DNA of 64,000 nt from Dethiothermospora halolimnae (GTDB lineage: Bacteria > Bacillota > Clostridia > Tissierellales > VENL01). Location of the stretch: contig NZ_JBAKFX010000012.1 of NCBI RefSeq assembly GCF_037577855.1, positions 17,593-81,592 on the forward strand, written 5' to 3'. Below the pieces are notes generated by a model. The model was not told the origin of the DNA, searched no databases, and saw only the letters and a program-made list of their open reading frames with translations. The stretch's first letter is position 1; each line of letters begins with the position of its first letter. Positions 8,739-17,394 of this stretch are shown here, piece by piece. The position numbers and the translations under genes are program-made.

Positions 8739-8767
8739 ATTATACAACATATATTTCTTTAAGTCAA
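8739..8767 (-). promoter_or_regulatory. Sigma-A promoter of lysine riboswitch transcript
   Basis: TTGACT (8767-8762) and a perfect TATAAT (8744-8739) are separated by exactly 17 bp on the minus strand, just upstream of the aptamer and just downstream of the rhodanese stop codon. Confidence 0.85.
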
Positions 8768-8771
8768 TAGA

Positions 8772-9158
8772 TTATTCGGTTTTATAAGGCCAGTCAATAA
8801 TACCTCCCAAATCATAAACATTATTATATCCTAGTTCAAGTAAAATATTGGCAGCCTTTTTACTTCTTCGCCCCGACCTACAATAAACGATAATCTCCTT
8901 GTTTTTATCTTTGACTACTTCATCTATTTTTTCTTCTAAAACATCCAATGGAACCAATATACTACCCTCTATATGTTTTTCATTATATTCTTCCTTAGTT
9001 CTAACATCAATAAGGAACACATCATCATTTTTTTCTAACATTTTCTTTGCGTCCTCTGGAGTTATTTTTTGATAATTTCTATCCTTTCCATTGATTGTGG
9101 CTAAGGATATTATTAATATTAATACTAGAGCTATTGCTATAATAATTAATCTTTTCAT
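8772..9158 (-). CDS. Membrane-anchored single-domain rhodanese
   Basis: 128 residues. Residues ~4-22 are a single hydrophobic segment, so the protein is anchored or exported. The rhodanese fold then follows with FLIDVRTKEEY, HIEGSILVP and the active loop VYCRSGRRS, whose Cys accepts the sulfane sulfur. The six-residue loop is typical of sulfurtransferases rather than of the Cdc25-like branch. The C-terminal LGGIIDWPYK is also conserved in the family. The physiological sulfur donor or acceptor is not evident, and neighbouring genes give no clue. The AGGAGAGGAG site supports the ATG. It should be a single-gene transcript, because a new promoter follows at 8739-8767. Confidence 0.9.
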   Translation of the reverse strand: MKRLIIIAIALVLILIISLATINGKDRNYQKITPEDAKKMLEKNDDVFLIDVRTKEEYNEKHIEGSILVPLDVLEEKIDEVVKDKNKEIIVYCRSGRRSKKAANILLELGYNNVYDLGGIIDWPYKTE

Positions 9159-9221
9159 AAACAGTCTCCTCTCCTATTATTAATATATCCTTTATACCCA
9201 TAATATATAATATATAAACAA

Positions 9222-10328
9222 TTAATAGTGTACATGAACTAACCAAAACTTTATCCCCTTATTACTCCACCCTAAGTCCCAAGGAACCCTGTATCTATCT
9301 GTATTATGGGAGTTAACTAAAGTATACCCCTTAGAGTCAGCTCCCGATACTACAGATATATGGGTTACCTTACCATTTTTGCCATAGGCGACAAAATCTC
9401 CTGGAAGTAGCTTATAGGCAGCCTTATATACTTTTTCATATGAACCACTGGCCACTACAGAAGCCCTACCACTATAAATCATATAACTTTTAAATCCATG
9501 GGCATTTACCCAGGCTTTACTTCCCCCTCCATCATATTTCCAAGTATAATTCTTTTTAAAACCCCCACCTTCATATAACATTTGGGATGCAAAGTTAGCA
9601 CAATCGCCACCTAGAGGGTTGTAGTCCTTATACTTTTTGTTATATTTATAACCGTACTCTTCATCACTGGCAGCACCACAGTATTTATCAATATATTCTA
9701 ATGCCTTTTTCCTCCTATTATTTATATTTGATAAATCCCTTGATTTATGATTAACTATATATTCTTTTATTTTTTCAGCTTTGATATCATTCAAATTTAA
9801 TGAATCTGCAAATGGGTCTGTGTACCACTCTCTAGTTATAACCCATTTATCCTCTTGTTTTTCTAAATCTATAGAATGGTATGTTCCAATCCGAAACATA
9901 TTCTCAGTATCTTTTTCATTTATATAAAAATATTTATACTCAGTTGATGCTAGAAAGTTAATTCTATATCCACTTTTTCTTTTAGTTATATTCCTTATTA
10001 CAACATCAGAGTCAATATCTGAAAAACTTATATTTTGTTTATCGGACCATATTTTAATATATTTTAATTTTTTCATCTCATGTTCGTATGCCCAAATTCC
10101 ATATTTTTTTTCCCTATCATATAGATACTTTAATGAATCCACATCCCCCTTAAGTAAAGCTTTGTTTCTTATATCAAATATTTCATCAACAGTACTCTGA
10201 ACGTCATCATCCAATGAAACTACATGTATTACTTCATCATAATTTAGTAAAATTAAACTTAAAAATATTAAAACAATTGATAATACAAATATTCTAATTA
10301 CGTTCTTCTTTTTTATTAATATAATCAT
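9222..10328 (-). CDS. Amidase_6-domain exported protein (putative cell-wall amidase)
   Basis: The start at ATG 10328 (368 residues) has GGGGGT upstream. A TTG 18 bp earlier would translate that site. Residues ~6-22 form a signal or anchor helix. A middle region of ~170 residues (RNKALLKGDVDSLKYLYD, then REWYTDPFAD) resembles an NTF2-like fold. The C-terminal ~150 residues match the putative amidase domain: NPLGGDCANFASQML carries the probable catalytic Cys, PGDFVAYGK lies between, and HISVVSG supplies the His. The NlpC/P60-like arrangement suggests hydrolysis of an amide bond in peptidoglycan outside the membrane; the exact bond is unknown. No terminator is obvious. Confidence 0.82.
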   Translation of the reverse strand: MIILIKKKNVIRIFVLSIVLIFLSLILLNYDEVIHVVSLDDDVQSTVDEIFDIRNKALLKGDVDSLKYLYDREKKYGIWAYEHEMKKLKYIKIWSDKQNISFSDIDSDVVIRNITKRKSGYRINFLASTEYKYFYINEKDTENMFRIGTYHSIDLEKQEDKWVITREWYTDPFADSLNLNDIKAEKIKEYIVNHKSRDLSNINNRRKKALEYIDKYCGAASDEEYGYKYNKKYKDYNPLGGDCANFASQMLYEGGGFKKNYTWKYDGGGSKAWVNAHGFKSYMIYSGRASVVASGSYEKVYKAAYKLLPGDFVAYGKNGKVTHISVVSGADSKGYTLVNSHNTDRYRVPWDLGWSNKGIKFWLVHVHY

Positions 10329-10391
10329 TTCTCTACCCCCAAACAATTCTCATAAAATTATATGTATTATATTAATAAAATAGACGAAAAA

Positions 10392-10413
10392 AAGAGACCA
10401 TTTTTGGTCTCTT
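10392..10413 (-). terminator. Terminator of psuK-psuG operon
   Basis: On the minus strand AAGAGACCA and TGGTCTCTT form a 9-bp stem with a short AT loop, followed by a seven-T run. It ends the psu transcript about 50 bp beyond the psuG stop. Confidence 0.9.
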
Positions 10414-10437
10414 AGTTTACCTTTTCAAGTATCTTTA

Positions 10438-10455
10438 GACAAAGTAAGCAAAATG
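10438..10455 (+). repeat. Solo end of the long-palindrome repeat
   Basis: GACAAAGTAAGCAAAATG matches, with one A fewer, the 19-bp terminal arm of the element at 18198-18369. No second arm follows, so this may be a remnant left by deletion, or chance. It lies between psuG and its terminator. Confidence 0.45.
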
Positions 10456-10462
10456 ATCTCTA

Positions 10463-11374
10463 CTATTTTGATAGCTCAACTGCCAATTTAGAACCTACCG
10501 CCGCATTATTATATACTAATTGGATATTAGATTCTAAACTTTTACCTTTAGTTACAGTCTTGATTTTGTCTAATAAGAATGGAGTGGCCTCTTTACCACC
10601 TATCCCCTTTTCGTCAGCTTCTTTAACTGCTTTTTCTATTGCATTGTTTATAGTATCATAATCCATCTGATATTCTTCTGGAATAGGATTACCTATTACT
10701 AAACCACCATTAAGCCCTAAATCCCATTTAGCATTAATAATGTTAGCTAGTTCCTTTTCATTTTCTACTTTAAAATCAACATTAAAACCACTTTTTCTAG
10801 TAAAAAATGCTGGAAACTCATCGGTTCCAAATCCCACTACAGGAACACCATTGGTTTCTAAATATTCCAATGTAAGCCCTATATCAAGTATTGACTTGGC
10901 TCCTGCACAAACCACAGCTACATTAGTTTTAGCAAGTTCCTGTAAGTCTGCTGATATATCAAAGGTTTCAGTAGCTCCCCTATGTACACCACCTATACCC
11001 CCTGTTGCAAATACCTTTATACCAGCTAAAGCTGAAATAATCATAGTTGATGCAACAGTAGTGGCACCATTTAAGCCATTAGCAACCACATAGGGTAAAT
11101 CCCTTCTACTAGTTTTTAAAATATCAGTTCCTTTACCTAAATATTCAAGTTCCTCCTCACTAATACCAACCTTCAATTTACCATCCAATATAGCTATAGT
11201 GGCAGGAACTGCGCCATTTTCTCTAACTATTTCTTCTACTTTCTTTGCTGTTTTAACATTCTGTGGATAGGGCATACCATGGGATATTATTGTTGATTCC
11301 AAAGCAACAACTGGTTTCCCTCCATCTATAGCCTCTTTTATATGGGGTTTAATATCTAAATATTTTTCTAACAT
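10463..11374 (-). CDS. psuG: Pseudouridine-5'-phosphate glycosidase
   Basis: 303 residues with full family hallmarks: VALESTIISHGMPYPQN near the N-terminus, GAVPATIAILDGK, a KTSRRDLP loop, GATTVASTM, FATGGIGGVHRG and GNPIPEEYQM. The length equals that of characterised PsuG. The enzyme cleaves the C-C glycosidic bond of pseudouridine 5'-phosphate into uracil and ribose 5-phosphate, salvaging nucleosides from RNA turnover. Its start ATG lies inside the last codons of psuK (7-bp overlap), so the two are translationally coupled in the order of the pathway, kinase then glycosidase. A terminator follows. Assignment is firm on motifs and neighbour. Confidence 0.96.
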   Translation of the reverse strand: MLEKYLDIKPHIKEAIDGGKPVVALESTIISHGMPYPQNVKTAKKVEEIVRENGAVPATIAILDGKLKVGISEEELEYLGKGTDILKTSRRDLPYVVANGLNGATTVASTMIISALAGIKVFATGGIGGVHRGATETFDISADLQELAKTNVAVVCAGAKSILDIGLTLEYLETNGVPVVGFGTDEFPAFFTRKSGFNVDFKVENEKELANIINAKWDLGLNGGLVIGNPIPEEYQMDYDTINNAIEKAVKEADEKGIGGKEATPFLLDKIKTVTKGKSLESNIQLVYNNAAVGSKLAVELSK

Positions 11375-12459
11375 ATTCTCAACTCCTTAATTTTTTTATT
11401 AATATTTTCAACACTTATATTGGGATTTATTGTATCTTCATGGGACAAAGCTAGTATCGATGATGTCATAGAAAATACAGAACTATAATGGATATTATAA
11501 TTATTTATATAACTATATATTAACCCCGCCATAAATGCATCCCCTGCTCCTGTGGCATTAACTACATTTATTTTTGGCGACCTAATAATTCCCTTTGTAT
11601 TTTCATCACCATAAAACACACCATCTTCTCCCAAACTAATAAATACTTTTTTCACACCTTTTTGTAAAAAATAGTCTAAGGCTTTATTTAAATCCTCTTC
11701 CTTATTAATTTTGATACCTGACAATGCTTCAGCTTCTATCTTATTAGGTTTAATTGTATGAAACTTCCCAATTAGATCTTTTACTTTTTTGCATTTTGTA
11801 GTAGATACGGCATCAAGAAAAAACACTTTATCATTAAAATTTGATAAAATATATTCAATAACTTCATAATCTATATTGGTATCTATAACAACTATCTTAG
11901 ATTTATTTATAATACTGTTCTTTTGCTTAATATAATCCACATTCATCTGAGAGAAATTATCCATATCAGATATGGCAACCTTCATATCTCTATTTTCATC
12001 TAAAATTGATAAATAAGTAGATGTATTTCCATTGATCACGAGACAGTTATCCATATCAATACCTGCCATTCTACACTCCTTAAGGATTCTCTTTCCATAT
12101 AAATCATTCCCTAAGACAGATATTAACTTTGTCTTTATTCCTAATTTAGTTGTATTTTCCGCTATATTTCTCCCAACACCACCTAATGAAGTCTTTACAC
12201 TTCCAGGATTGGAATCATTTAATATTAATTTATTACCTGTAAATCCCTGTATATCAATATTAGTTCCACCTATAACGGTTATATATCTTTCTTCATTTAA
12301 GATATACCCTTTTCCTTTTATATGGCCTTTTTTTATAAGATTACCTATATGGACAGCTACAGATGATCGTGTTATACCAAGTTCTTTGGCCAATTGTTGT
12401 TGAGATATAAGTGGATTGCTTCGTAAAATATTTAATATTTCTTTTTCTCTACTCGTCAT
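11368..12459 (-). CDS. psuK: Pseudouridine kinase, PfkB family with N-terminal winged HTH
   Basis: 363 residues. Residues ~1-55 are a MarR/LexA-like winged helix (REKEILNILR, then ISQQQLAKELGITRSSVAVHI), and residues ~58-360 are a PfkB ribokinase fold with GGTNID, the glycine-rich GGVGRNIAENT and the catalytic signature NATGAGDAFMAGL. PfkB proteins with such an HTH next to psuG phosphorylate pseudouridine. The HTH suggests the protein may also bind DNA and respond to its substrate, which is inference. It overlaps psuG by 7 bp and heads the operon. No pseudouridine transporter gene is adjacent. Confidence 0.9.
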   Translation of the reverse strand: MTSREKEILNILRSNPLISQQQLAKELGITRSSVAVHIGNLIKKGHIKGKGYILNEERYITVIGGTNIDIQGFTGNKLILNDSNPGSVKTSLGGVGRNIAENTTKLGIKTKLISVLGNDLYGKRILKECRMAGIDMDNCLVINGNTSTYLSILDENRDMKVAISDMDNFSQMNVDYIKQKNSIINKSKIVVIDTNIDYEVIEYILSNFNDKVFFLDAVSTTKCKKVKDLIGKFHTIKPNKIEAEALSGIKINKEEDLNKALDYFLQKGVKKVFISLGEDGVFYGDENTKGIIRSPKINVVNATGAGDAFMAGLIYSYINNYNIHYSSVFSMTSSILALSHEDTINPNISVENINKKIKELRIC

Positions 12460-12535
12460 AAAATCACCAACTTTTGTTTAATTAATAAACTTATGTTTAT
12501 ATTATACCCCAATGGTTTAAATTTTGCAAGAAAAA

Positions 12536-12570
12536 AATCGGGATAAACTATAAAATAGTTTATCCCGATT
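12536..12570 (-). terminator. Strong terminator of the 12585-13112 gene
   Basis: A perfect 15-bp stem, AATCGGGATAAACTA (12536-12550) with TAGTTTATCCCGATT (12556-12570), has a five-base loop. The minus strand carries seven T after it. Confidence 0.92.
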
Positions 12571-12584
12571 TTCTTTGAGTAATT

Positions 12585-13112
12585 CTATCTACTGACTAAT
12601 TCTTTTAATTTCTCTTCTATATATTCTTTTATTTCAATTTCCCCTATATATGTATTATCATCGGTAAAACTTGGCCTTACCCTAAAGAAATTTATTACAA
12701 GTTTATTATCCTTTATTACATACTCTTGTTTATGAAGGGGCGCAAATATTACTTCTAACTCTTCATACTTATCACTATCAATTTTGTCAACTAAATCTTC
12801 TAAATTCAATTTTTTTATAGGCTGTACCATTGAATTAGTGTACTCTAAATCCTCCATCATCCAAAGATTGTTATTCCAGAATTTACTTTCTTTTTTATTT
12901 TTGCTTGATAGAAGTTCTCTATTGGTTACAGCACTTAACACCTTTCTTACTGATTCAGCATCAAATTCATCATCATATGTAATAGTCAAACCTTCCATGT
13001 TTGCTATATCAGTAAGATATTTTTCTGAAACTTTTTGTCTTTCACTTGTTGATTGCCAAAAAAACAGCATAGCTTCTACTACTTCTAAGTTTGTTTTAAT
13101 GCTCTGTACCAT
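12585..13112 (-). CDS. Conserved protein of unknown function (possibly TDE2712 family)
   Basis: 175 residues, soluble, acidic and rich in charged residues. There is no signal peptide, no membrane helix and no nucleotide-binding motif. The N-terminus (SIKTNLEVVEAMLFFWQSTS) is predicted helical. The C-terminal half looks like an alpha/beta mixture ending in IEIKEYIEEKLKELV. I recall similar N-termini under the name TDE2712 family, but I am not certain, and no function is attached to that name. It has its own ribosome binding site (AAAGGAGC) and a strong terminator, so it is probably a single-gene transcript. It does not share an operon with psuK, which starts downstream of the terminator. Confidence 0.6.
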   Translation of the reverse strand: MVQSIKTNLEVVEAMLFFWQSTSERQKVSEKYLTDIANMEGLTITYDDEFDAESVRKVLSAVTNRELLSSKNKKESKFWNNNLWMMEDLEYTNSMVQPIKKLNLEDLVDKIDSDKYEELEVIFAPLHKQEYVIKDNKLVINFFRVRPSFTDDNTYIGEIEIKEYIEEKLKELVSR

Positions 13113-13203
13113 CTAAAACAGCTCCTTTCAATTTATAATCCCAAAGTAATTCTATCATATTTATACCAATATATTAATTATTAATTCGTAACAAAATAAA
13201 ATT

Positions 13204-14133
13204 TCAATATCTAAATTTCTGTCTAGTATAAATAAAATTAGATCTATGGATGTGTATAGATAGTATATCTACCTCTGGATGGTTTTCTGAAGTAAAAGGT
13301 ATGTTATTTCCTAAAGCTAAGTTACCGCCAGCATATAAACCTGAATAATTCACAAAAGCTTCATCTAATAGTTTTTCCTCCATTAAATAATAGAATATTG
13401 TGGGAGATTCCACAGCTAGATTATCTATCCCCATATCCTTTAAAGCCTTCATTCCTTTTTTTATATCAATTTTATAGTTGTCCCCTGAAACTATTATTAT
13501 AACTTCATTCTTTCTTTTATCTATAGTACTCTGAATATTACCTTCCCCCGCTAAAACTTTAATATAAGACCTATTTATATTTTCTTTAATATATTTAAAA
13601 CCTTCACCGGTTGTCATGATACAAATAGGTATTTCTTTTCTTTCGAATAATACATGGTCAAATGGTATCATTCTTCCCCGTCTAGAGATTATAATATTCC
13701 ACGGTATAGGCTTTTTATTTAAAATATCCCCTCTAGCTTTAACTAAATCTAGGTCGTATACATGTCCTGATATGTTTTCTTCCACATTTAAAGTTCTTGT
13801 ACCTAAAACTACACCATCTGAATATGTCCTTAATAAATTGACCATCCAAAGGTCCGCTAAGCCCCCATATGGATCTCCTTTATTCCCTTTTGATATAAGG
13901 GTACTTTTTAAACCATTATTAAATCCCAGTTTGCCATCCATGGTTAATACAATGCTACTGTACACATATGGTCTATGCCCTAAACTATTAGGAAAATAAA
14001 TTGAGCCATATACTTCAGAAATCTTCTTAGGAATTTTAATATTAGATGCCCATTTATCTAATATTTTATTATTAGTATATATTCTATTTAATTTAATTTT
14101 TTCTTTTGGAAATTCTATATGTGGTAATTTCAT
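13204..14133 (-). CDS. RibD C-terminal-domain reductase (DHFR-like fold)
   Basis: The start at ATG 14133 has AAGGG nine bases upstream; two further in-frame ATGs lie within that site. About 309 residues. Residues ~45-280 form the RibD-C/dihydrofolate-reductase-like domain: VYSSIVLTMDGKLGF at its start, a VVLGTRTL segment, KVLAGEGNIQ, then the NADPH-binding LAVESPTIFYYLMEE and LLDEAFVNYSGLYAGG. In RibD this domain reduces the ribosylamino-pyrimidine in riboflavin synthesis. Here the deaminase half is absent and no rib genes are nearby, so the substrate is open. Stand-alone members are often of unknown function. It appears to be a single gene. Confidence 0.75.
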   Translation of the reverse strand: MKLPHIEFPKEKIKLNRIYTNNKILDKWASNIKIPKKISEVYGSIYFPNSLGHRPYVYSSIVLTMDGKLGFNNGLKSTLISKGNKGDPYGGLADLWMVNLLRTYSDGVVLGTRTLNVEENISGHVYDLDLVKARGDILNKKPIPWNIIISRRGRMIPFDHVLFERKEIPICIMTTGEGFKYIKENINRSYIKVLAGEGNIQSTIDKRKNEVIIIVSGDNYKIDIKKGMKALKDMGIDNLAVESPTIFYYLMEEKLLDEAFVNYSGLYAGGNLALGNNIPFTSENHPEVDILSIHIHRSNFIYTRQKFRY

Positions 14134-14160
14134 AAACATCATCCCTTAAATATATTAAAA

Positions 14161-14196
14161 AACAGACTCAAAATGAATATACCCGTTGAGTCTGTT
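14161..14196 (-). terminator. Terminator of chemoreceptor-binding-protein fusion gene
   Basis: AACAGACTCAA (14161-14171) pairs perfectly with TTGAGTCTGTT (14186-14196), and the minus strand continues into a T-run. It begins 12 bp after the stop of the gene ending at 14208. Confidence 0.9.
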
Positions 14197-14207
14197 TTCT
14201 ATTCATA

Positions 14208-16679
14208 TTAACTTTTTATAATAAATTCATCAAATTTGTATTTTTCTAAAGGACTAAGCTTCACATTAATAAGATTATCTTTATGTACATATGCTAACTT
14301 TGTATATGATATTAATATCCAAGGCATATCAGCCATAATTTTTTTCTCAATATGTTTATATGCTTCAATTCGTTTTCTAGGATTTATAATTTTTTTTGCA
14401 TCCTCTAGTAAACTTAACACTTCTTCATTTTTATATTTTCCAAAATTAGTGAAATTTTCAGGGTTAACAAGGGGTTGTAGGAAATTATCAGGATCTCCTG
14501 TATCTGCAATCCAACCTATGGAATAAATATCACATCTATTAATATTATCTACAGAAATATAATCTCCCTCTGCAACAATACATTCCACTTCAATGCCTAT
14601 ATCTTTCAAATCCTTTATCACATAATCTATATGTTTACCGTTATTCCCCTTATATGTTAGAACCTTTAATTTTTCCTTATTTTTATAATACCCTTCTTCT
14701 TTTAATATTTTTTTTGCCCTATTTTTATTATAGGATAAGTTAGGTAATCGATCATTGTCAATTATTTCAGGTGGAAATATTCCTTTAGCTTCTATACCCA
14801 TTCCCCTATAGGCTTCATCTATTATTTTAATTCTATTTATCCCATAATTAATTGCTTTTCTTATATTTTTATTTCTTGAAAATATAGTATTTCTTTTAAA
14901 ATTAAATCCCCAAAAATTAGTTGCCATCATAGTTTTAGTTTTTATTTTTCCCCTATAACTCTTTGATTTAACTTCTTCTAATTGTTTACCGTTTATTTTT
15001 CCAAAGTCATATTTCCCATTTAAATATCCCTCAGTTACATTATCATCTTTATATATTATGTTTATTCTATCAATATAAGGTTGTCCTCCAAAGTAATCTT
15101 TATAAGCTCTTAATATATATTTTTCATTATCCTCGTCTGTTATCATATACGGACCACAACCTATAAAGTCACCTTTTCTTAAAGCTTCTTTACTCAGTAT
15201 TGAACAGCTACTTTGAGCTAAATTTAATAGGAATCCACTATAGGGGTTTGCTAATTTTATTGCTATTCTATATTTGTCTAATATTTTAATTCCTACTACA
15301 TCTTTAGTTTTTCCATTATTATACTCTTTAGCTCCCTCTATCTCCATCAAAAACCAACTATTGGGAGAATCGAGTTTTTGATCTAAAATCCTTTCTAGAG
15401 AAAATTTCACATCATCAGCTGTTATCTCTATACCATTATGAAATTTAGCTCCCTTTCTTAAATTAAAAAACCAAGTTAAATTATCCTCTTTTAAGTACCA
15501 ACTTTTAGCTACCCCAGGTAATATTTCTCCGAAATTCCCCATAAGTAATAGTCCACTGTTTATATTATTTAATATTGTACATGTATCCGTATCAAAAGCC
15601 ATGGCTGGATCCTTTGTTTTCATTTTTTCAGCTATTACAGTTGTTATATTTTTGTCAGATTTAGTTGCATTGTAGCTTATTTCTTTGGTAGACTCTATAT
15701 CTTTAGAAACTTCTTCTAAATTTTCCACTGTCATAGCCAACAAATTTATTGACGAATTAATTTGCTCTGTATTCATTGTCATTATTTCAATCATTGTCAT
15801 TATTTTTTCCGCTACTTCATTTAGTTCATCTGTAGAGTATATAACTTCTTCTAAACTAGTTGTTTGCTCATTTATGGCACTATTGATTTCTTGGGTTAAC
15901 TCTACTGTTTTTGTTATAGAATCTATTATCTGATTAAAAACTAAATTAGTATTATTTGCTATCTTTACTCCTTCTTCAACTTTAGCAGTACTTTTTTCCA
16001 TGGCATTTAAAGTATTGTTAATGCTTTCATTTATTTTTTTTATTGTAGTAGATATCTTGCCTGCTGATCTATCACTTTCTATGGCAAGCTTCCTTACCTC
16101 ATCTGCAACCACAGCAAATCCTCTACCATGTTCCCCGGCTCTAGCAGCTTCTATAGCTGCATTTAATGATAATAAATTAGTTTGAGCAGATATATCTTTA
16201 ATGACACTAAGTATATTATTAATTTCAAATGCATGTCCACTTAAGGCGGTTACCTCTTCCTTGACATAATCCACCGATTCTTCAATTTCCGTAATGGCAT
16301 CAATAGACTCGTCTACAGCCTTGTTACCCGCCTTAGCCATTTTAAGGGTATCCTCTACTATTTGTTCAGAATTAGCTGTACTGGCCACAACCTCCTCTGC
16401 TAGTGCTGAATGACTTTGAATTTTATCCATTACATTATCAATAAATTTGATCTGATTATTTACACTGTCTGAAACATAGTTAATATTATAAATTATATTC
16501 CCGGTTGCAAAATCCGACTCTTTAATTCTTTTTTTAAGCCTTTTTATGATTAGCCTTTGATTCTCTAATAATAATGCTGATTTGTTTATTTTTTCTTCTT
16601 GTAATGACACTTTATTATTTTGACCCGGCTGTTTTTGTTCTTTAATACTTTTTCCCCTTATCTTTTCTAATAACTTCAA
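14208..16679 (-). CDS. Soluble chemoreceptor signalling domain fused to SBP_bac_5 solute-binding domain
   Basis: 823 residues. Residues ~1-60 are basic and coiled coil (LIIKRLKKRIKE). Residues ~60-330 are a methyl-accepting chemotaxis signalling coil whose hairpin tip, DISAQTNLLSLNAAIEAARA to FAVVADEVRKLA, lies at about 162-200. Residues ~345-820 are an extracellular-type family-5 solute-binding domain (NNINSGLL, LPGVAKSWYLKEDNLTWFF, FHNGIEITADDVKFSLERIL, GCGPYMI, then GWIADTGDPDNFLQPL), the fold used for oligopeptides and nickel. There is neither a signal peptide nor any membrane helix, so both domains should be cytosolic. This is the reverse of the usual order, in which a binding protein docks onto a transmembrane receptor. 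GGGGGC supports the ATG. Preceding and following genes are unrelated. Confidence 0.9.
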   Translation of the reverse strand: MKLLEKIRGKSIKEQKQPGQNNKVSLQEEKINKSALLLENQRLIIKRLKKRIKESDFATGNIIYNINYVSDSVNNQIKFIDNVMDKIQSHSALAEEVVASTANSEQIVEDTLKMAKAGNKAVDESIDAITEIEESVDYVKEEVTALSGHAFEINNILSVIKDISAQTNLLSLNAAIEAARAGEHGRGFAVVADEVRKLAIESDRSAGKISTTIKKINESINNTLNAMEKSTAKVEEGVKIANNTNLVFNQIIDSITKTVELTQEINSAINEQTTSLEEVIYSTDELNEVAEKIMTMIEIMTMNTEQINSSINLLAMTVENLEEVSKDIESTKEISYNATKSDKNITTVIAEKMKTKDPAMAFDTDTCTILNNINSGLLLMGNFGEILPGVAKSWYLKEDNLTWFFNLRKGAKFHNGIEITADDVKFSLERILDQKLDSPNSWFLMEIEGAKEYNNGKTKDVVGIKILDKYRIAIKLANPYSGFLLNLAQSSCSILSKEALRKGDFIGCGPYMITDEDNEKYILRAYKDYFGGQPYIDRINIIYKDDNVTEGYLNGKYDFGKINGKQLEEVKSKSYRGKIKTKTMMATNFWGFNFKRNTIFSRNKNIRKAINYGINRIKIIDEAYRGMGIEAKGIFPPEIIDNDRLPNLSYNKNRAKKILKEEGYYKNKEKLKVLTYKGNNGKHIDYVIKDLKDIGIEVECIVAEGDYISVDNINRCDIYSIGWIADTGDPDNFLQPLVNPENFTNFGKYKNEEVLSLLEDAKKIINPRKRIEAYKHIEKKIMADMPWILISYTKLAYVHKDNLINVKLSPLEKYKFDEFIIKS

Positions 16680-16839
16680 TTTTATTGCCCCCTAAATTAA
16701 ATTACCCCACTATAATATTTAAAATATTAACACTTCACATTTAATTATATCATTTTTTGTAGTATTTAAAAACATTATTGTCTTAAAATGTAATTTGCCA
16801 GTTAAATTTTTACATTGACCTTTAATATATCACCTTGTT

Positions 16840-17289
16840 CTATAAAAAATAATAAAAAATAACTAAAGTTATTGAACCTGTAAAAATAAATATATCCCCA
16901 AGATTAAATATAGGGCATCTCTTAAAATTAAATCTAATAAAATCCACCACATATCCCAATCTAATTCTATCTATATAATTTCCCAAAGCCCCACCTAACA
17001 TTAATATTAGAGGTAATACAAACATTTTATATTCTACATATTCATTAAAAACAAATATTAAAATGGAAATCATTATAATAGTAATCCCATTAATAATTTT
17101 TAAAAATAATCTTTTATTCTTTAATATCCCAAATGCCGCTCCATAATTTCTGGCTATTACTATTTTTATAAATCTTTTTTTAATAAATACCAAATCATTT
17201 TTCTTCATATAATGACAAATAGCTTTTTTTGTGAATTGATCTATTGATGTTATCATAAATATAAACAAGACATAATATATTATTTCCAT
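16840..17289 (-). CDS. lspA: Lipoprotein signal peptidase (signal peptidase II), divergent
   Basis: 149 residues with four hydrophobic segments. The family signatures are DQFTKKAI near the N-terminus, NYGAAFGIL in the first periplasmic loop, and the two catalytic blocks GNYIDRIRLGYVVDFI and FNLGDIF. The catalytic Asp residues are the second Asp of the first block and the Asp of FNLGD; most LspA proteins have Ala instead of Gly in FNxAD. It cleaves the lipid-modified signal peptide from prolipoproteins at the membrane. It is not beside rluD or ileS as lspA often is, so it may be a second copy. It is divergent from the 17395 gene. Confidence 0.85.
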   Translation of the reverse strand: MEIIYYVLFIFMITSIDQFTKKAICHYMKKNDLVFIKKRFIKIVIARNYGAAFGILKNKRLFLKIINGITIIMISILIFVFNEYVEYKMFVLPLILMLGGALGNYIDRIRLGYVVDFIRFNFKRCPIFNLGDIFIFTGSITLVIFYYFL

Positions 17290-17394
17290 CTAAACATTCT
17301 CCTCTCCATAATACTTTTTGACGAATTATAAAGGATTATTTAAAAATTAGTAGAATACTTATATTGTTCGATTATAATTTGGAGGTGATTATTT

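Noticed and set aside
8548..8787. 79-codon open frame on the plus strand with a cysteine-rich translation
   Set aside because: It is the complement of the lysine riboswitch and its promoter; it has no ribosome binding site.
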